Below are positions 1-13,099 of a stretch of 64,000 nucleotides of DNA, piece by piece. Position 1 is the stretch's first letter. Each line of letters starts with the position of its first letter. Position numbers and translations under genes: made by a program. Source of the DNA: Phoebastria nigripes (lineage: Eukaryota; Chordata; Aves; Procellariiformes; Diomedeidae); assembly GCA_035582835.1 (NCBI GenBank), contig JAYKAV010000778.1, positions 2,507,236 through 2,571,235 on the forward strand, written 5' to 3'. Under the pieces are notes generated by a model. That model worked only from the letters and a program-made list of their open reading frames with translations, was not told the DNA's origin and searched no databases.

Positions 1-214
1 TCCCACTCCAAAACCATTCCTCTAAAAGCAAGGGGTGGAGGAGGGAAAGTCACGAAGAGGGGCCAGATGTGCATCCCTCAGTTACGGGCCCCTGTTATTC
101 TGGCCAAAGAGTTTGCCTGGTCTGGACACTGAAAAGAAGTTGATTGAGGGAATAGTTCTACTGTTTCTATGATTCTACNGCTGCTTATACAATTGCTTAT
201 TTTGTTTTTGTTTA
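1..214. other. Flank with a short CR1-tail-like motif
   Basis: No gene is visible. At 165-177 the sequence TTCTATGATTCTA resembles the octamer tail (ATTCTATG)n that ends CR1 LINEs, read on the plus strand. The bases upstream of it do not resemble the CR1 3' untranslated region, so this may be coincidence or a heavily eroded tail. A single undetermined base lies at 179. Confidence 0.3.
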
Positions 215-745
215 AACCCACCCTTGTTCCAGTATTTAATTAACCTTACCGTTAGGAAGTTTTGCCTGATGTTTAAGATAAATCTCAATGCATTTTAAGT
301 TTTTGATTCTTTTCCTATCCATGGACATGGACAATGATTTCTTCTTTGCCATGTTGAAGCTACCTTTTATGTATCACTCCTTTATCTTCTCTTTTCTACG
401 TGAAGTCGCTCCAAAAGTCGTTCCCTAGAGGGCTTATTTTGGAGCTCTTTAAATGTTCTTTTTGGTCTCCTATGGATTCTCTTCAGTTTGCACAGATCTT
501 TTTCCTGCAGCGCAGTGTCCTGACTTTGCACAGGTACTCCGGCTGAGATCCTACCCATGCCGAGTAGAGCAAAGGGATTACTGCACGCCTTTTGTGGGGG
601 GTACTGCCTACCATATAAATCCCAATACAACAACTGCTTTCTTCATAATAGCCTGCCTTCGTTCTTTGCGAACGCTCTAACGCCCAGATCCTTTTCTGAA
701 GAACTGATTCTTGGAAATTCAGCTCCGCTATCTTCAGGGCAGACT
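215..745 (-). mobile_element. Decayed CR1 LINE, 3' region fragment
   Basis: The plus strand reads as the reverse complement of the CR1 3' region. Landmarks recalled from the family occur in the expected order: the 'TTCCAGT...TTAGGAAGTTTTGCCTGATGT' block near 225-275, a 'GGACATGGACAATGA' block near 322, 'TCTCTTCAGTTTGCACA.ATCTTTTTCCTG' near 478-510, 'GTACTCCGGCTGAG.TC...GCCGAGTAGAGC' near 533-570, and 'CAGATCCTTTTCTG' near 683-700. The element is 5'-truncated, as most CR1 copies are, and carries many substitutions and small indels. No reverse-transcriptase coding is included. The short open frames here are by-products of the dead repeat. The exact outer edges are approximate. Confidence 0.88.
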
Positions 746-1622
746 TCATATCTGCTATTGGTAAAATCTTAAGTTACTGATTTAGAATTAAAAAACAAAT
801 CTGCATTTTATTATTTCCACTGCTTCACTTTTATTTTTCATTTGTTTCTATCAATCAAAGATTTTAAAAGCTTTAATTTAAAAATTTTCTTTATTTTCAT
901 GCTACAATTGCTGATTTTAATTCAGACTAAAACTTCAAATGATTTTATAATTCTAAAGTATTTTGTGTGTTGTGGGAACGTAATATGTTATATTATGTGA
1001 TTATACACAATTCAGATACTTGTGTATCTGCAGAAAAAGTCAGCTGTGCTTGTCCATCTTCAGTCTTCAGAAGCCTATGACATCTAGAGTTATGCACATA
1101 AATTTTAAGTTTGCTATATACTAAATTATACTTCTGTTTCTTCCACATTCACTTTCTCTTAAGCGCATTAAATTACAAGCGAATGCAGAAATAAAAATTA
1201 AGTTCAAGAAAGAGTATGAAGTCAGCATAACTTTTTTCTGCAGTTCACGCTTTTTTGATGTACACTTTCTACTCTACAGCTTTTTTGGTAAAACATGATT
1301 TGGGAGCAATTAAATAGGTAGACAAGCTGTTAGTGGAGGTTGTTTTATTAGTAAACAAAGCATGAAATGACTTTTTGACTCAAATATATCCTTAAACATG
1401 ACCAACGTGCATTCATAACAATACTGATTTCTACCGACTGTCATGGATTTGGCCCTGATTTATTCCACAGTGTTAACGCTCAGGTTTCTCCTTGTGGACA
1501 CTGGCACATCACATCAGGGTATATACTGAGTCAGAATGTACAAAACTCTTATGTTTTAGCTTGAAGCAAACAAACATACTGCGAGAACGTAACAGTGATT
1601 TTGAAGAGTGCAGGTCACAAAA

Positions 1623-1643
1623 TTTTTTTTTTTTTTTTTTTTT
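1623..1643. repeat. Poly-T tract (21 T)
   Basis: A homopolymer of 21 T. Such tracts can be the poly-A tail of a minus-strand retrocopy, but no recognisable retrocopy lies to its right and no target-site duplication was seen. It is most simply a mononucleotide microsatellite, likely length-variable between individuals. Confidence 0.9.
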
Positions 1644-4600
1644 AATAATGATATCTCTAAGAAAAGGTAACTGCTTGAGTCACTGTTTATTCTTGCTGGA
1701 CATATATAACCTTTCTCAGGCACTTTGTCAAAGCAAATCCCCGAGGCTGCTGTAGAAAATCAACAACTTGCCAAAGCACCAACTGAACCAGGAGGTTCCA
1801 GCTCACGAGAACCCTTGTTATTATATGGTTGACTAAGTCATTGGACAGTTGGGAACTGAGGGTGAGTTTCAGACAAGGGCAAAATAATCTAGCTAGGATT
1901 GATGTCCACATACTGAGAGTGGGAATGACAGCGTTGCCGTCTTCCTCTGTGGTAAGAGAAAGATTATGAGTGGGAAATCTGTATTGGAGCGTAACATTAA
2001 AATTGATAACAGCAAAAAACCACAGGCCTATTCCAAATGTTGGAATGAATCCAAGCAGAATTTGCAAAGGAAACTTGCAATAACTCTCAAACACTCTGCA
2101 ATATGTCTTAAGTGTTTGATCAAAAACATTACAGTCATTACTGTTTCTCATTTTGAGAATAAATTGAGAGATCTTGGCAAGTACAGAAAATGAAAATTTT
2201 CCCTCATATAAAGTAAGTCCAAGGAATTCAGGAAACTTATTTTCTAACAGGGGTTTTAGGCAGGAAGATGATAATATATCTATTTTGTTTTCTGTTAATA
2301 ATCAATGTTTCATTGGTTTATCTCCTGCCTGTACAGGGCACGCTGGCTTGAAAGCTATTCAAAGAGAATGATTGGCTCCGCGGCTCATACGGTGAGACAG
2401 ATCCTTTCATTTTCAGGTCTCTTGTGTACATTTTGATCCAAGTTGCTGGTGAATAAAAAAATCACCTTCCAATATATATGAGACTAATTCTCAGCCGACA
2501 AGGATTTATAACACATAAATAAAACCCATCAAAACTGGGCTGGCAAACTTGCTGGCAGTTTCAGATGAAAGCCAAGAATTAATTGGACATAGAGACAAAC
2601 AATTTTACCATTCCGAAGACAAATTCCTGCAAGTCAAGGTTGAGTTACATTTAACATTGCCTAGAGGATTTTCATTTCTGGGAGTGCTTGCCTGGGACTT
2701 ATAATAAATACTAGGGAGAATATCCTAGAGTTCTATTTTAGTGAGATTTTTATATGATGTCCATCACCATGGTAGTTGGTTGATATATGTGAGCCATGGG
2801 GCTCTTCCGATTCCGATGGCCCATTATTCATAATAATGACTCTCCCCGATTATATGCACATAGAAGCAAATCTCGCCCCCTTCTTACACAGCAAAACATC
2901 TTTCCTGAATTTGGCCCAGTCAGAGGAAAACAGTTAAATCATGTATTTGTTTTGCTATCTGGCAGTTCTGTGGAGAGATCTACCTAAATAAAACTGGTAA
3001 CTTGTCAGGCCTTTTTAAAAGAAGAGAAATTGTGCTTTATTTAGAGGGTAAATTCACCTCAATAGGCCTCTAGTTTAAAATTTTGCCCTTCCAGATAATT
3101 ACAAAGTCGCGCTGAGATAGCAGTTTGTTTATTCTAAAAACATATTAACAAATTCAAGCTATTGAAGATCAATGAGGGAGCATCCCAAAGCTGATGAACC
3201 CTCACAGAACAATCTCTTCAAATGGTATATTCTCCTTTAAACCCTTGCTGAATTTTGCAAACCCTCTTTGTATTTGAAGATACACGTAGTAGTTCAGCAG
3301 GCAAACCAAGTGAGGAGAGGATAAACTAAGGCACACTCAGCATTGCTAAGTGACATGTCTCTCTAGAAATTCAGCATAGAAACATATAACTGTCAAGCGT
3401 GGCTTTACCAATCTTTCGAAGACGAGACAGGAGGCCACAGGACAGGACTTTGGGCTTTGTCTGCTGTCATACAACCCTTGATAGAGGAAGCTTAAGGAGA
3501 AGGCAACACAGCTGCAAAGGATGGGCTATATATAAATAACTGAAGCTCAGTGGACTGTGGCCTCCAGAAGATCTCTCTAGAGACCTGCAAGATAGCTGTA
3601 TTTACAGAAGCTTTTCCTATTTCCAACATTTCTTATTGGCTGAGAAAACTCCAAAAATCCAAAGTCAGTGCAAATTATTATATGTAGCCAAGAAGAAATG
3701 AAAAGTGAGTTCTGAAGAGCTCCCTCCTTTATCAAGCTTTCCACTACCACAGCAAGACAGCAGTGTATGCTGGCCCTCTGCCCCACACACCTGCTGGAAG
3801 ACGGCAGCTTGCATTTTAAAATCTGCTGCAAAAGTAGCATAGAACGTACATGAAAAATGAGAAATAAAGCAGAAACAGACAAGTCACATCTGAACTAGAC
3901 TCATGAAATTACGGGAATCATCCATATGAAAAAAAACCCCTTCATTATTTAATAGGAGTNAAACTATGGGAAAATCCAGTGTGCTCTAAAATCTAAAGGG
4001 TCTAAGGCTATCATTAGGGTAACAGTTTTAGTAAAATCTATAAATACAGAATTACTTGGTGCTGGGTATTCCTATGATTGTGCTTGATAATTTTACATTA
4101 TTTTATACACCCCTTAGAGGTTTTCATTTCTTCTTCTACTGTAGAAGAAATACTTATTCTACTTCTTCAACTTCATATTGTGTTAAATTTTCAAAGACAT
4201 GCATCTTTTCTCCCATACCACTGACTCCCTTTGCATCAAGAATCACAGATAACATGTCCAAATCATCTTAATCTCTTCCACTTATTGCCTTAACATGCTG
4301 TTACTGCAATGCCTTATACAAATTCAGTAGCTGTAATACTGGTGTGCTGGAACCATTGCTGTTTTTCCAAAAAGATTCAGTATTTTGTTTTTGCTCACCT
4401 GTCTCTTGCATCTACCCGTTCTCTTTCAAAAAAGTGCTACCTTTCAGTAAATGAAAACCAGTAATTTTCTTATTTCCCTCCATTTCCTATCAACCTAAAA
4501 GTATTGACTAGAAATAGAAGCTTTAACTACCTCTTGAAGGACACAGAAAATCCTCAAAATCGACTGGAAATTTGAAAGCACCCAATACTCTTCAGAATAG

Positions 4601-5616
4601 AGCAGCATCTCATTGTGTCCATGCTGGGCAGCAAGTTGATATTTATAAGCCCATTCTACCGAAAGAAGATTAGGGCAACAGTAATATTAATACATTATGT
4701 GTGAGATTAAGACTCAGGTGTGTTATTCTTTCTTTTCTGATACTAAAGTCTATGATTAACTTCAGATACTGGAGGAAGCAAATAAATTGATACAAACGGA
4801 ACAGGGATCTTTCACTATCAAAACACAGAATGACAGAAGATGCAAAAGCAGGAACGAAATTACTAAATAGCTTTATAGAATTCCCCTAAGGAAAAACAGA
4901 GCACAGGACACTAAAATGCATGCAGCTAAACAGAAAATATAATACAAGTTTAAAATAAATGTACCTGTTTCACAATACACCCATCAATACAGCCAGCAGT
5001 TTTTATGATCTGATCAGGAGCCCGCAAGCATAACCACTCATGTAGCATAGGTTAACAGAGACTCCTGAAAAGAGTTCCAGGTCTGTAACTTTACATCAAC
5101 TAATAATTCAATCAATCCACTACTTTAATAAAGTTAACTCATTGGCAAGGCTGCAGCTTCTCCCTAATGAGGATAGAGGGAAAAAAAAGAGAGAAATTTA
5201 CCTGAACAGAAATGAGAATCATGGGCCAGGAGGAAGGAGGGAGAAAGGACAACAAAATGCTGGTTAGCGTACAAGGCAAAAATCTACCATGAAGTGAAAT
5301 GAAACTCCTGTCTGGGAGAAAAGCAATTTAGCTTTATGAACAGCTGCCTCACAGAGGGTCAGGCATATGAGCAATTAAAATTAAACAAGTTGATTTTAAT
5401 ATGCCTTAGTAACTGTGATTGATCTCACAGAGTTGCTGTTGACTGTACATCAAGAAACAATTTAGGATCCAGTTTAAAACAAAGTTTATAATCCTCGTTT
5501 AATGGATTTTAGTACCTTAGGCAGTACAGTGTTGTAAAAATGATTAAAATGTGCCCTGTCTCTGTGTAATCAATAAAGCTTCCCACTGTAAGATTGGTTC
5601 AGTTCCAAGGACTCCT

Positions 5617-5636
5617 CAGCATGCTTGGCCATGCTG
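5617..5636. repeat. Short perfect inverted repeat
   Basis: CAGCATG at 5617-5623 and its exact complement CATGCTG at 5630-5636 flank the six-base loop CTTGGC. A 7-bp stem is short enough to occur by chance. No polymerase III or terminator context is visible. Confidence 0.6.
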
Positions 5637-6344
5637 TGTCTGTAGAATTCCAAACAAGTCATCTATCATTATTTCTATACACAGGATTCATTAGACACCT
5701 CATCCTTCAGCTTATTAGCACTGAAGTCAGCCAAACAATCAAATCAAAAGGTCACCTTTTAACAAATACATAGTTAGACCAAAACATACATCAAAACCTT
5801 AACAGATATATGTCAAAATATAGTAGCAGGGATGGATAAAAGACTGATGGAGACATTCAAGAGGCAAACTGCAAAGTGCCTACAAACAGAAATTGGAAGA
5901 ATCCGTTCTGGTTTACCAGATGAAGTCTAACATGGCAGGTTAAGAAACGGGTCACACATCTTATTAGACAGGAGAAAGAAACCCCACCTCTCTGACCATC
6001 AAAACTCTTACACTACTGAAATCCTCATCTCTTCAAATTCTAAGAAATTTGACTTAAAATCTTTAAGATGTAAAGGATGACAAGCAGCTGGGGACTCCAG
6101 GTCTTTTTCCATTTAAACAGGTTTAGATAAAAATGTGATAACCAGGTTTATAAATTCTGTATCTAGGTAAGTCTACTTCCTTTTGGTCCTATCCTTAAAA
6201 ATGTTCTACAGTGCTTTTCATTGAAAAAGGGAAAGAATAGCCTTACCAACTGGATCCAAGGTCTCCAGCAGTACTAACAATGAATGCTTGGTGAAGAATA
6301 TTAAGATGATGGCTGGCAGGCAGTGATATTTCTTTAAATTGTTT

Positions 6345-6830
6345 CTAGACTTCATCAAATTACATCACAGACTTCATTCGCATTTGTACTTGGATAGACT
6401 TGCATACAGTTCTCTTCCATAAATTTATCACTTTTTGAAAAGAAACCTTCATTATTTGGCCTGTGAGGAACGAGTTTACCTACTAGTCTCATTCGTGGCC
6501 CTTTAAGTTCTTGTAGTGGAAGAACCAATGAATATCCATTGCCTTTTCACCCTCCTCTATGCTACTCATGGTCTTCCCTCGGCCTCTTTTTCCAGGCTGA
6601 AGAGCGATGGTGTACTTATTCATGTGGGTTAAAAGCTGTTCCATATGTTTGATCATCTCTGCAATTCACCTCTGAATATTTTTCAAACTTACATTATTTC
6701 TGTGAAATAAAGGGACCAGAACCGCATACAAACTTCAAGAAGCAGACACAGCATGGATTTATACCATCGTGTAATAATCTCCTCTGTTTTGCTTTTTCTT
6801 ATTTCTTTAGAACTCCCAACATTCAATCTG
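6345..6830 (-). mobile_element. Ancient CR1-like LINE, 3' region fragment
   Basis: The plus strand matches, in order, the reverse complement of an older CR1/L3-type 3' region. Landmarks are 'CCATAAATTTATCA' near 6418, 'TCATTCGTGGCCCTTTAAGTTCTTGT' spanning about 6490-6515, 'CCTCCTCTATGCTACTCATGGTCTT' near 6551-6575, 'TTTCCAGGCTGAAGAG' near 6589, 'GACCAGAACCGCATAC' near 6715, and 'CATGGATTTATA' near 6752. It differs from the copies at 215-745 and 59086-60270 in this segment, which suggests another, older subfamily. It is 5'-truncated and noncoding. The match is from memory of the family consensus, and boundaries are approximate. Confidence 0.78.
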
Positions 6831-8051
6831 CATAATTAAAATAAAGCAAAGCACTGGGCTTAATAATGAGAAGGTTCAAGTGTTAACATGAATTCAAAAT
6901 GCTCAGATTCACTCTAAAGCGCTACATGGGACTGTCAACTTCTGAATCACAAGATATGACCATTTCGTTTAGCTTGAAGATCACAGTGATAGTCTGCTGC
7001 GTTGCCAAAAAGCCACTGAACTGGAGAGTTGTTGAAAGTACAATCCAGTTTACAAAAGAACTAGGCAGGAAAGTGCCTGTTATTTTGATTTTGAGAGGGA
7101 AAAAGATGATGTGAAATTAGACTTAAGCCAGCTGAAAACCTATCTGTTAGGAAACAGTGGATGAGATGCTCCCACAGTCATTTATGGGCCAATGTATTCC
7201 TTAAGCAAAGTATGTCTACTATATTTTCCATACAGACAACTGCAAATGAATGAACGTTGCCTACATAAAAATCAAATCAGGTGTTTGGATGCATTTTTAA
7301 AATAGTGTTTGAGGCCATTAAAAACCTATGCCTTGAACTCCAACTTTTTTTGGCACTACTTCTCTCTTTTCCCTAAACACCTGGGGAAAAGTGTGGTACA
7401 CAATATAGGATTTACCGTCTTTCCTTTTTTGTTTTGTTTCCATCATAATGCTTGCCTGCTACACAGTGCCTAAGATCACAGTTATTTGCAATTTGATGAG
7501 ATACAAAGAAAATGTTATTTTTGCATCCTTGCTTTTTCCCCTTATATTTGAATATTAGGGAGCATATGCTGAGGTCATCCTGAATTAGCTTTTAATTAAA
7601 GCAACATATAATCACGATCCATGGACTATCTGCCCATATTTCCCTAAGGTCCTGGGAGAGTTTTCATAGACCATACCGAGTCCTGTGCTGCACTGGCAGC
7701 CCTTCTATCAGTGGCTGAGCTAGCTGATCTATAGCTAAGCTTGGGAACATCTACATGGACTTGAGTTAACAGTAAAGACATACATTCAGACCCTGAATTG
7801 CCAAACTAGATTTTAAGTACCTGCATGCCATTAACATAACCTGAGACAGATGAGGAAAATAAATTAGGAAGCTTTGGGAGAATTCACTAGAAGGAAGTAT
7901 TTCTGCAGGGACAACACAGAGACTGGATTTCTTGTACTTGATACTTAGATAGCACATATAAATAAACATCATTTATTTGAAGAGTGAATGAGGACTAACA
8001 GTCTGGCATTACCACAAGAAATGAAATCTAACTTGGCATTTATCAGTGGCA

Positions 8052-8108
8052 TGATACATATATACATACATACAACTGTATATTTATACACTCACACACA
8101 TATATAAC
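8052..8108. repeat. TA/CA-rich low-complexity patch
   Basis: Imperfect ATAC, TA and CA units in alternating purine-pyrimidine order. It is a decayed microsatellite with no sign of function. Confidence 0.8.
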
Positions 8109-8959
8109 ACTCTGTGTGCCACTGACATTATACATATCTTTTCTAATTAATTAAATATATACTAGATTAGTAATTTAGTAATAGTTTCACATATAATGAA
8201 ATGGTCTCTAGTCACCATTTGTTACCAGCAGGAGATGCAGGGAATGGCACCTGAGCTTCCATAAGTTTTTACCAGTTCTCCTGCCAGAAGCACCACTAGA
8301 AAGCATTTTAGAAGAGTGCAGACTCTTCAAGCCTGACTTGCATGAGGCAAAAGATTTGTGAAATGATATTTCAGGATGCTCCAAAGACAAAACCCACCAG
8401 CTAGAACAACTCCATTCTTATTCCCCGAAAAGTCCACAGTTTTAGCAGAGGAAGACTGTAGGTTGAAAGGGACATGAAAGACAGCAAATGAAAAAATTGT
8501 GTTTGAAAGTGAGAATAGTCTTGTAAGAGACACGACAGCCTAATTCAGGTGCATTGAATCACTCTCTGGAGACCTATTCTCTTCTAATACATAGAACTGT
8601 CCTCTTGTCCCTCCACATATTCCCTTCAACATACTCTCTCTTTCCTCCTGCTCCTTTTGCACCTATATGAGTCCTGGGAGACTAAGTCCTAAACTAGGAA
8701 TCAAAGCTGGAAGTCTGAAGTTTGGTAGTTGAACACTAACCCCAACGCCAAATGTTCCTGAATGACCAAACAGATGAAAAAGTTTGCTTCATTTCACAAT
8801 GAGCAGTGATGAATTCAATCCATACTTTATCAGTCTAACTGGAATTGGATTAAGCAGCCTTGGTCATGTGAGTCTTAGACCTTCAAACTTCCAAATGGTC
8901 ACATAGATGAATTGCTTTACCAACGAAAAATGTGCCAAGGAAGACTATTCAGGAGAGAA

Positions 8960-8980
8960 TTTTTTTTTTTATATATATAT
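8960..8980. repeat. Poly-T followed by (AT)5
   Basis: An 11-base T run passes directly into five AT units. It is a simple-sequence microsatellite. Confidence 0.85.
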
Positions 8981-11757
8981 GCATAAACATTTGTAGTATT
9001 AGCATTTAATTACAATACCCTTTTTTCCTCATGGAAGCATAGAAACTACTGGATGTCAATAATAATTCCTACTCCTTATTCTTGTCTTTAAAATATTAAA
9101 CCTCCAAATAGCAAAGAAATGGGTGTGAGTATTTAGGTGACAAGAAAAAGATGTAGTCTTATTGAAGACAAAGGGACTGCCAAGCTTTTAAAAGTCAATT
9201 TATAATCAAATTGTTTGGAAGACTGGCGCAAAAGCAAATGTTTTACTGATAAAACAACCAATAATACTGCTAGATAAAAAGTTCATTTGTTCTTTCAAAA
9301 ATCTGCTTTTTGTTGTTTCAAAAACCAAGACAGTTATTTGGAATCAGATTCTGCCGCCACATGATTTACAGCTTTTTATAGGGGAAAAGAGCAACAAGTA
9401 AACGCTTAACTATTAAACAGCCTATTACGTGGCTAAAGAGCAAATGAAAGAACACTACTGACATCAGATTAAAGAAAAACATGAAGCATGAATTTTGAAG
9501 AAAAATCCCTTCTGACACAGTGCTATTAGGACCTGAAAAATCAATCAAACAAACAAAAAAAAACCCACCTTCAGTTTCCAAAGAAAATGTAGCTAGTACC
9601 AACATTGCCTTTGGTGTTTTATTAGTTATCATCACTAACACTTTTCTGTTGAAAAAATAAATTGAAAAAAAAAATTAATAAACCATGCTTGGAGTTCAAC
9701 CCAGCAGCTTTTTGCCTTATACTACCTCTCCAGAAATATGAAGTGGCTTTGCTCAGGGCAAGAATCTAGGTGCAAGTGTAGTTTGGTGCATCTCCATCTC
9801 AGCTTACATACAATGAAAAAGCACATGAAAGAAGACCAGAAATCCTCCTTTATATGACTTATTTTACTCTACCACTACCTGTCTGTCTGTCTGTGTTTTT
9901 AATGGAGAAATCAAAATGAACCCTTCACGTGTGACTGGAGGCCTGAATACTAGATAAGGAAAAAAAAATCTCTTATTGGATAAAAGCTTGTTTTGCTTTC
10001 CCATCAATCTAAATGTCCCTTCCATATCTTTTATATCCCAGACTAAACAGCACCTGCGTCTCCTTCCTATTTTGTCTACTTTGAAAATAGTGTGATTTTT
10101 CATTACGTAAAGCAAAGTTTCTGATATGAAGATGAACTATCTTTCAAATCAAGCAATCCAAAAATGAATTATCTCCCTGTGCACCTTTTGGCACCCCAAA
10201 CACTCTGATTCTTCAGTTTAATCTGATTCTGCACTTCGTCCTATATTTGTCACAGAGCAAGTTATTGTTCTAACTGAAGATATTGAAAGCTCAGAGATAT
10301 TATCCTATTTACTGTGCCACAACTTTTGTTTTTCACAGCTGTAGATTTCGCTTTACCAGACTTAGCTATCTACTGTTCTTTTATCAGAGCGTTCATCGCA
10401 TATTATTGCTCTGTGGAGTCATAGGAAAAAACCTCTGGTTTCTTGCGATAATTTCATAATAATGAAATGGATCCTCAAGAGAAACACATCAGAAGTAGAT
10501 GTTTTCAAGACCTTGTATCTCCAACCTGTAGGAGATCTGGTTCAGTATTTCTCTGTAATTACTGTAATCTATATAAAATCACACATAAAAAGCAATGATA
10601 AGATAGAACACAAATTAAAAAAAGATTTAAATATGAAAAAGTGGCTGGCCTGGATAAGCAACTGTTCTCATGCTAGCCCAATTAGGCAGCTTTAACAGTA
10701 AATGAAATTTTTGAGGGGCAGAAGGAAAAGCTAAAGTTCACAGTAAAGGGTAGGATCCTTTCAGAAAAATCTAGTTTGAGGCAAGGAATTTATCTTCAAT
10801 TACCTATTTATTCTTTATTCCTTTACTCAGGGTTTTGGCTGCCATTATTACACAGAACTCCAGGAATAATTGAGATTTCAACAACTCTTTAATGATAATC
10901 CTCTGTGAGAAGAGAGAGAGTAATTTCTGACCCTTACTGTAATCACTGTCTTCTATGGGCTAGCTTCCTCTCAGTTTCATGAAAGGATAAGAGGTGTGTT
11001 AAAGGCCACAAAGCTCCTTGAAACTTATTCTAAGGTCAGTATCACCATTTGAAAGTTTACCCTCAAAAACATTTTAGTGGTATTTCAAAGGACAGCAAAC
11101 CTTTAGAGATGATCATTTATGCTTTCCTGAAATGGTGTCACAGATACGTACCTTCCATGAAAGCCATGGGAGAAATTCTCTAATCTTCACAATATCCAAA
11201 ACAGTTACTCTGAGATGAGTATGTTTTTTCCATGAGTCTCTCATATATCTCATTTTGTATTTTTCTCTACTATCTTCATCTTTTAAACTCCATGTACCTC
11301 TGCCTCCCTAGTTCTTCTAATTGTGTTAATTATACATAAAGAAAAGATATTACAATGTTCTTTTCATGCAAAATCATTCTTATGTTCAAAACTTAAAGGT
11401 AATTACATTTGACAATTTCATTTGCTTTAGTATAATCACGGAAATCGAGTCACGAATTTAGGTTTTAATAGTTCCTTTCTCCCCATTCGAGCCTTCTCCT
11501 GATGAAATATTGCTACAAACATCCTAAAAAGAATCCTTATATTTGCTCTAATTTTGTATTGAAGACAAGGTTCGGTATCCTTCACTGATATCCATCGATA
11601 TCCTTCCTTTTTTATTTCCTTCTACTGGAGGAAATTAATCTTCAAACACCTGTGTTTCTTCGCATCCCCATTCAGCTATTAAACAGTATGTCTTAGTCTA
11701 CAGCTTCCCTTTTCTGTACTTCATCCACTTCCAATAAGCAACAATAGCTAAACACTT

Positions 11758-11759
<2 letters not shown>

Positions 11760-11787
<28 letters not shown>
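11760..11787. repeat. Poly-T tract (28 T)
   Basis: The longest homopolymer in the window. A 28-base T run would fit the poly-A tail of a minus-strand retroposed copy lying to its right. However, the sequence from 11788 on resembles no repeat or gene I know, and no flanking duplication was found. It may simply be a microsatellite. Confidence 0.9.
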
Positions 11788-11790
<3 letters not shown>

Positions 11791-13099
11791 TTACCGCTCT
11801 GGAAGAAGAGGAGGGAATGTTACATGTTATTTAGATGAACTGTAACATTGGCCAACCAGTGACTAAAAATATACAAGTGAAATGAAAATATCACAAACCT
11901 TAAAGCATAGAATGCTATTTTTGGCCTAAACCTGCACGTTCCCCGTTGTGTTTAGTAGGAGCAAATGTAAAAACATGACATGTACTCCAGTGAGCACCAT
12001 TTCCAGCCAATGCTTTCATACATCTCAATTTAGTGAGCTAAACTTGTGGAAGTTATGGCCTTAAGGAGCAAAGAAAAGAAAGAAATCAGTTCAGTAAATA
12101 CAGAGTTAATATTAATCTATTTCTTGCTTAACTTACATAAACTGAAAAATTGTTGGCAAGGTAATGCCTCTTAACTCATCTACTTGGCAAACTTAGGCTT
12201 TTTTTAAATGAAGGAGCTCTCTCACTTGCAAAGATACTTGCAAGAAACTTGCCAACTTTGTGGGAAGTCTGTTCATTCTTTCATTATCAGAACTTTGGAG
12301 AAGCACTATTTTAAATTTCTGCAACTCTCTTTCAGGAGAATTGCAACTGTATTGCTAACTTACACACACTTGCAATGAATCTTCCAGCACTGAAGTACTT
12401 TGCTGAAGTAGGAGCTCTTCGTTAACTATTGGCAGCGAAAAGAATCTATACTGACAAATTGCAGGGTTGTTTCTTTTGGTTAAATATACCTTTTGAAGTA
12501 ATTAGCCTTGAATGTAGGAAATACTCATTGGTACCCATCTACTAAAACAACTAGCAATAACAGTTTGTATTTCTACAGCACCTTCCAACTGGAAGTGGTT
12601 AACTGACTAGTTAATTAAAACAATGATTAATGTTTCATATAATCCAAGGGGAGATAGATATATTTTTCTTTACTTCTCATTATATATACAAGATGTCATG
12701 CTAGTATTTTTTACCTACATAAAAATTTCATCTGTTTTCTTTTCAGAAAAACATTCCCTATGTAAAAAAACATTTAAATCCCACCCCCAATAAACAACTT
12801 TAAACTGAAAAAAACTGAAAACTTTTGAATTTCTGTCATCTTAGTCTGTCTTCTTTACATACTTCTCTAGCATGCAGGCATTAGCATCTGTAAGAGCGTT
12901 AAAAACACAAGCTGGCCACTAGCCACTTGAAAAGTCAGTTCAAATCAGAGCTCACAGCTATGACAGAAACTTATTTTATTCATTCAAATGCAGATGGTGC
13001 TCTGAGTTCCCTGAGACTATTAAGTCCAGTTGCAAAATGGTAATATTACATCTGTTTCAAACCAGACAGTCTCCCCTGAAGGACAGTTTTTATAACAAA

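Larger units (their letters stand above)
746..6344. other. AT-rich noncoding DNA
   Basis: About 5.6 kb without a recognisable gene. The longest open frame is a 154-codon minus-strand frame at 1687-2151. It has no known domain or signal and its length is not exceptional for AT-rich DNA. Notable small items are a 21-base poly-T (1623-1643), a TATA-like string TATATATAAATA at 3527-3538 with no gene downstream, a perfect 7-bp hairpin at 5617-5636, and an undetermined base at 3960. The stretch 2360-2720 has few low-complexity runs and could be conserved noncoding sequence, but nothing in a single sequence can show that. Confidence 0.7.
6831..13099. other. AT-rich noncoding DNA
   Basis: About 6.3 kb without a recognisable gene. 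All open frames are at most about 90 codons and have no domain. It contains a TA/CA-rich patch (8052-8108), T11 followed by (AT)5 (8960-8980), and a 28-base poly-T (11760-11787). Nothing else stands out. Confidence 0.7.

Noticed and set aside
1687..2151. 154-codon minus-strand open frame
   Set aside because: No domain, signal or family resemblance, no splice or promoter context, and AT-rich composition. Length is within what chance gives over 64 kb in six frames.
3527..3538. TATATATAAATA as a core promoter
   Set aside because: Such strings are expected often in AT-rich DNA. No CpG island, first exon or open frame follows.
5617..5636. Hairpin considered as a small RNA or terminator
   Set aside because: The stem is only 7 bp, with no longer arms, no U-run in the right place and no transcript context.
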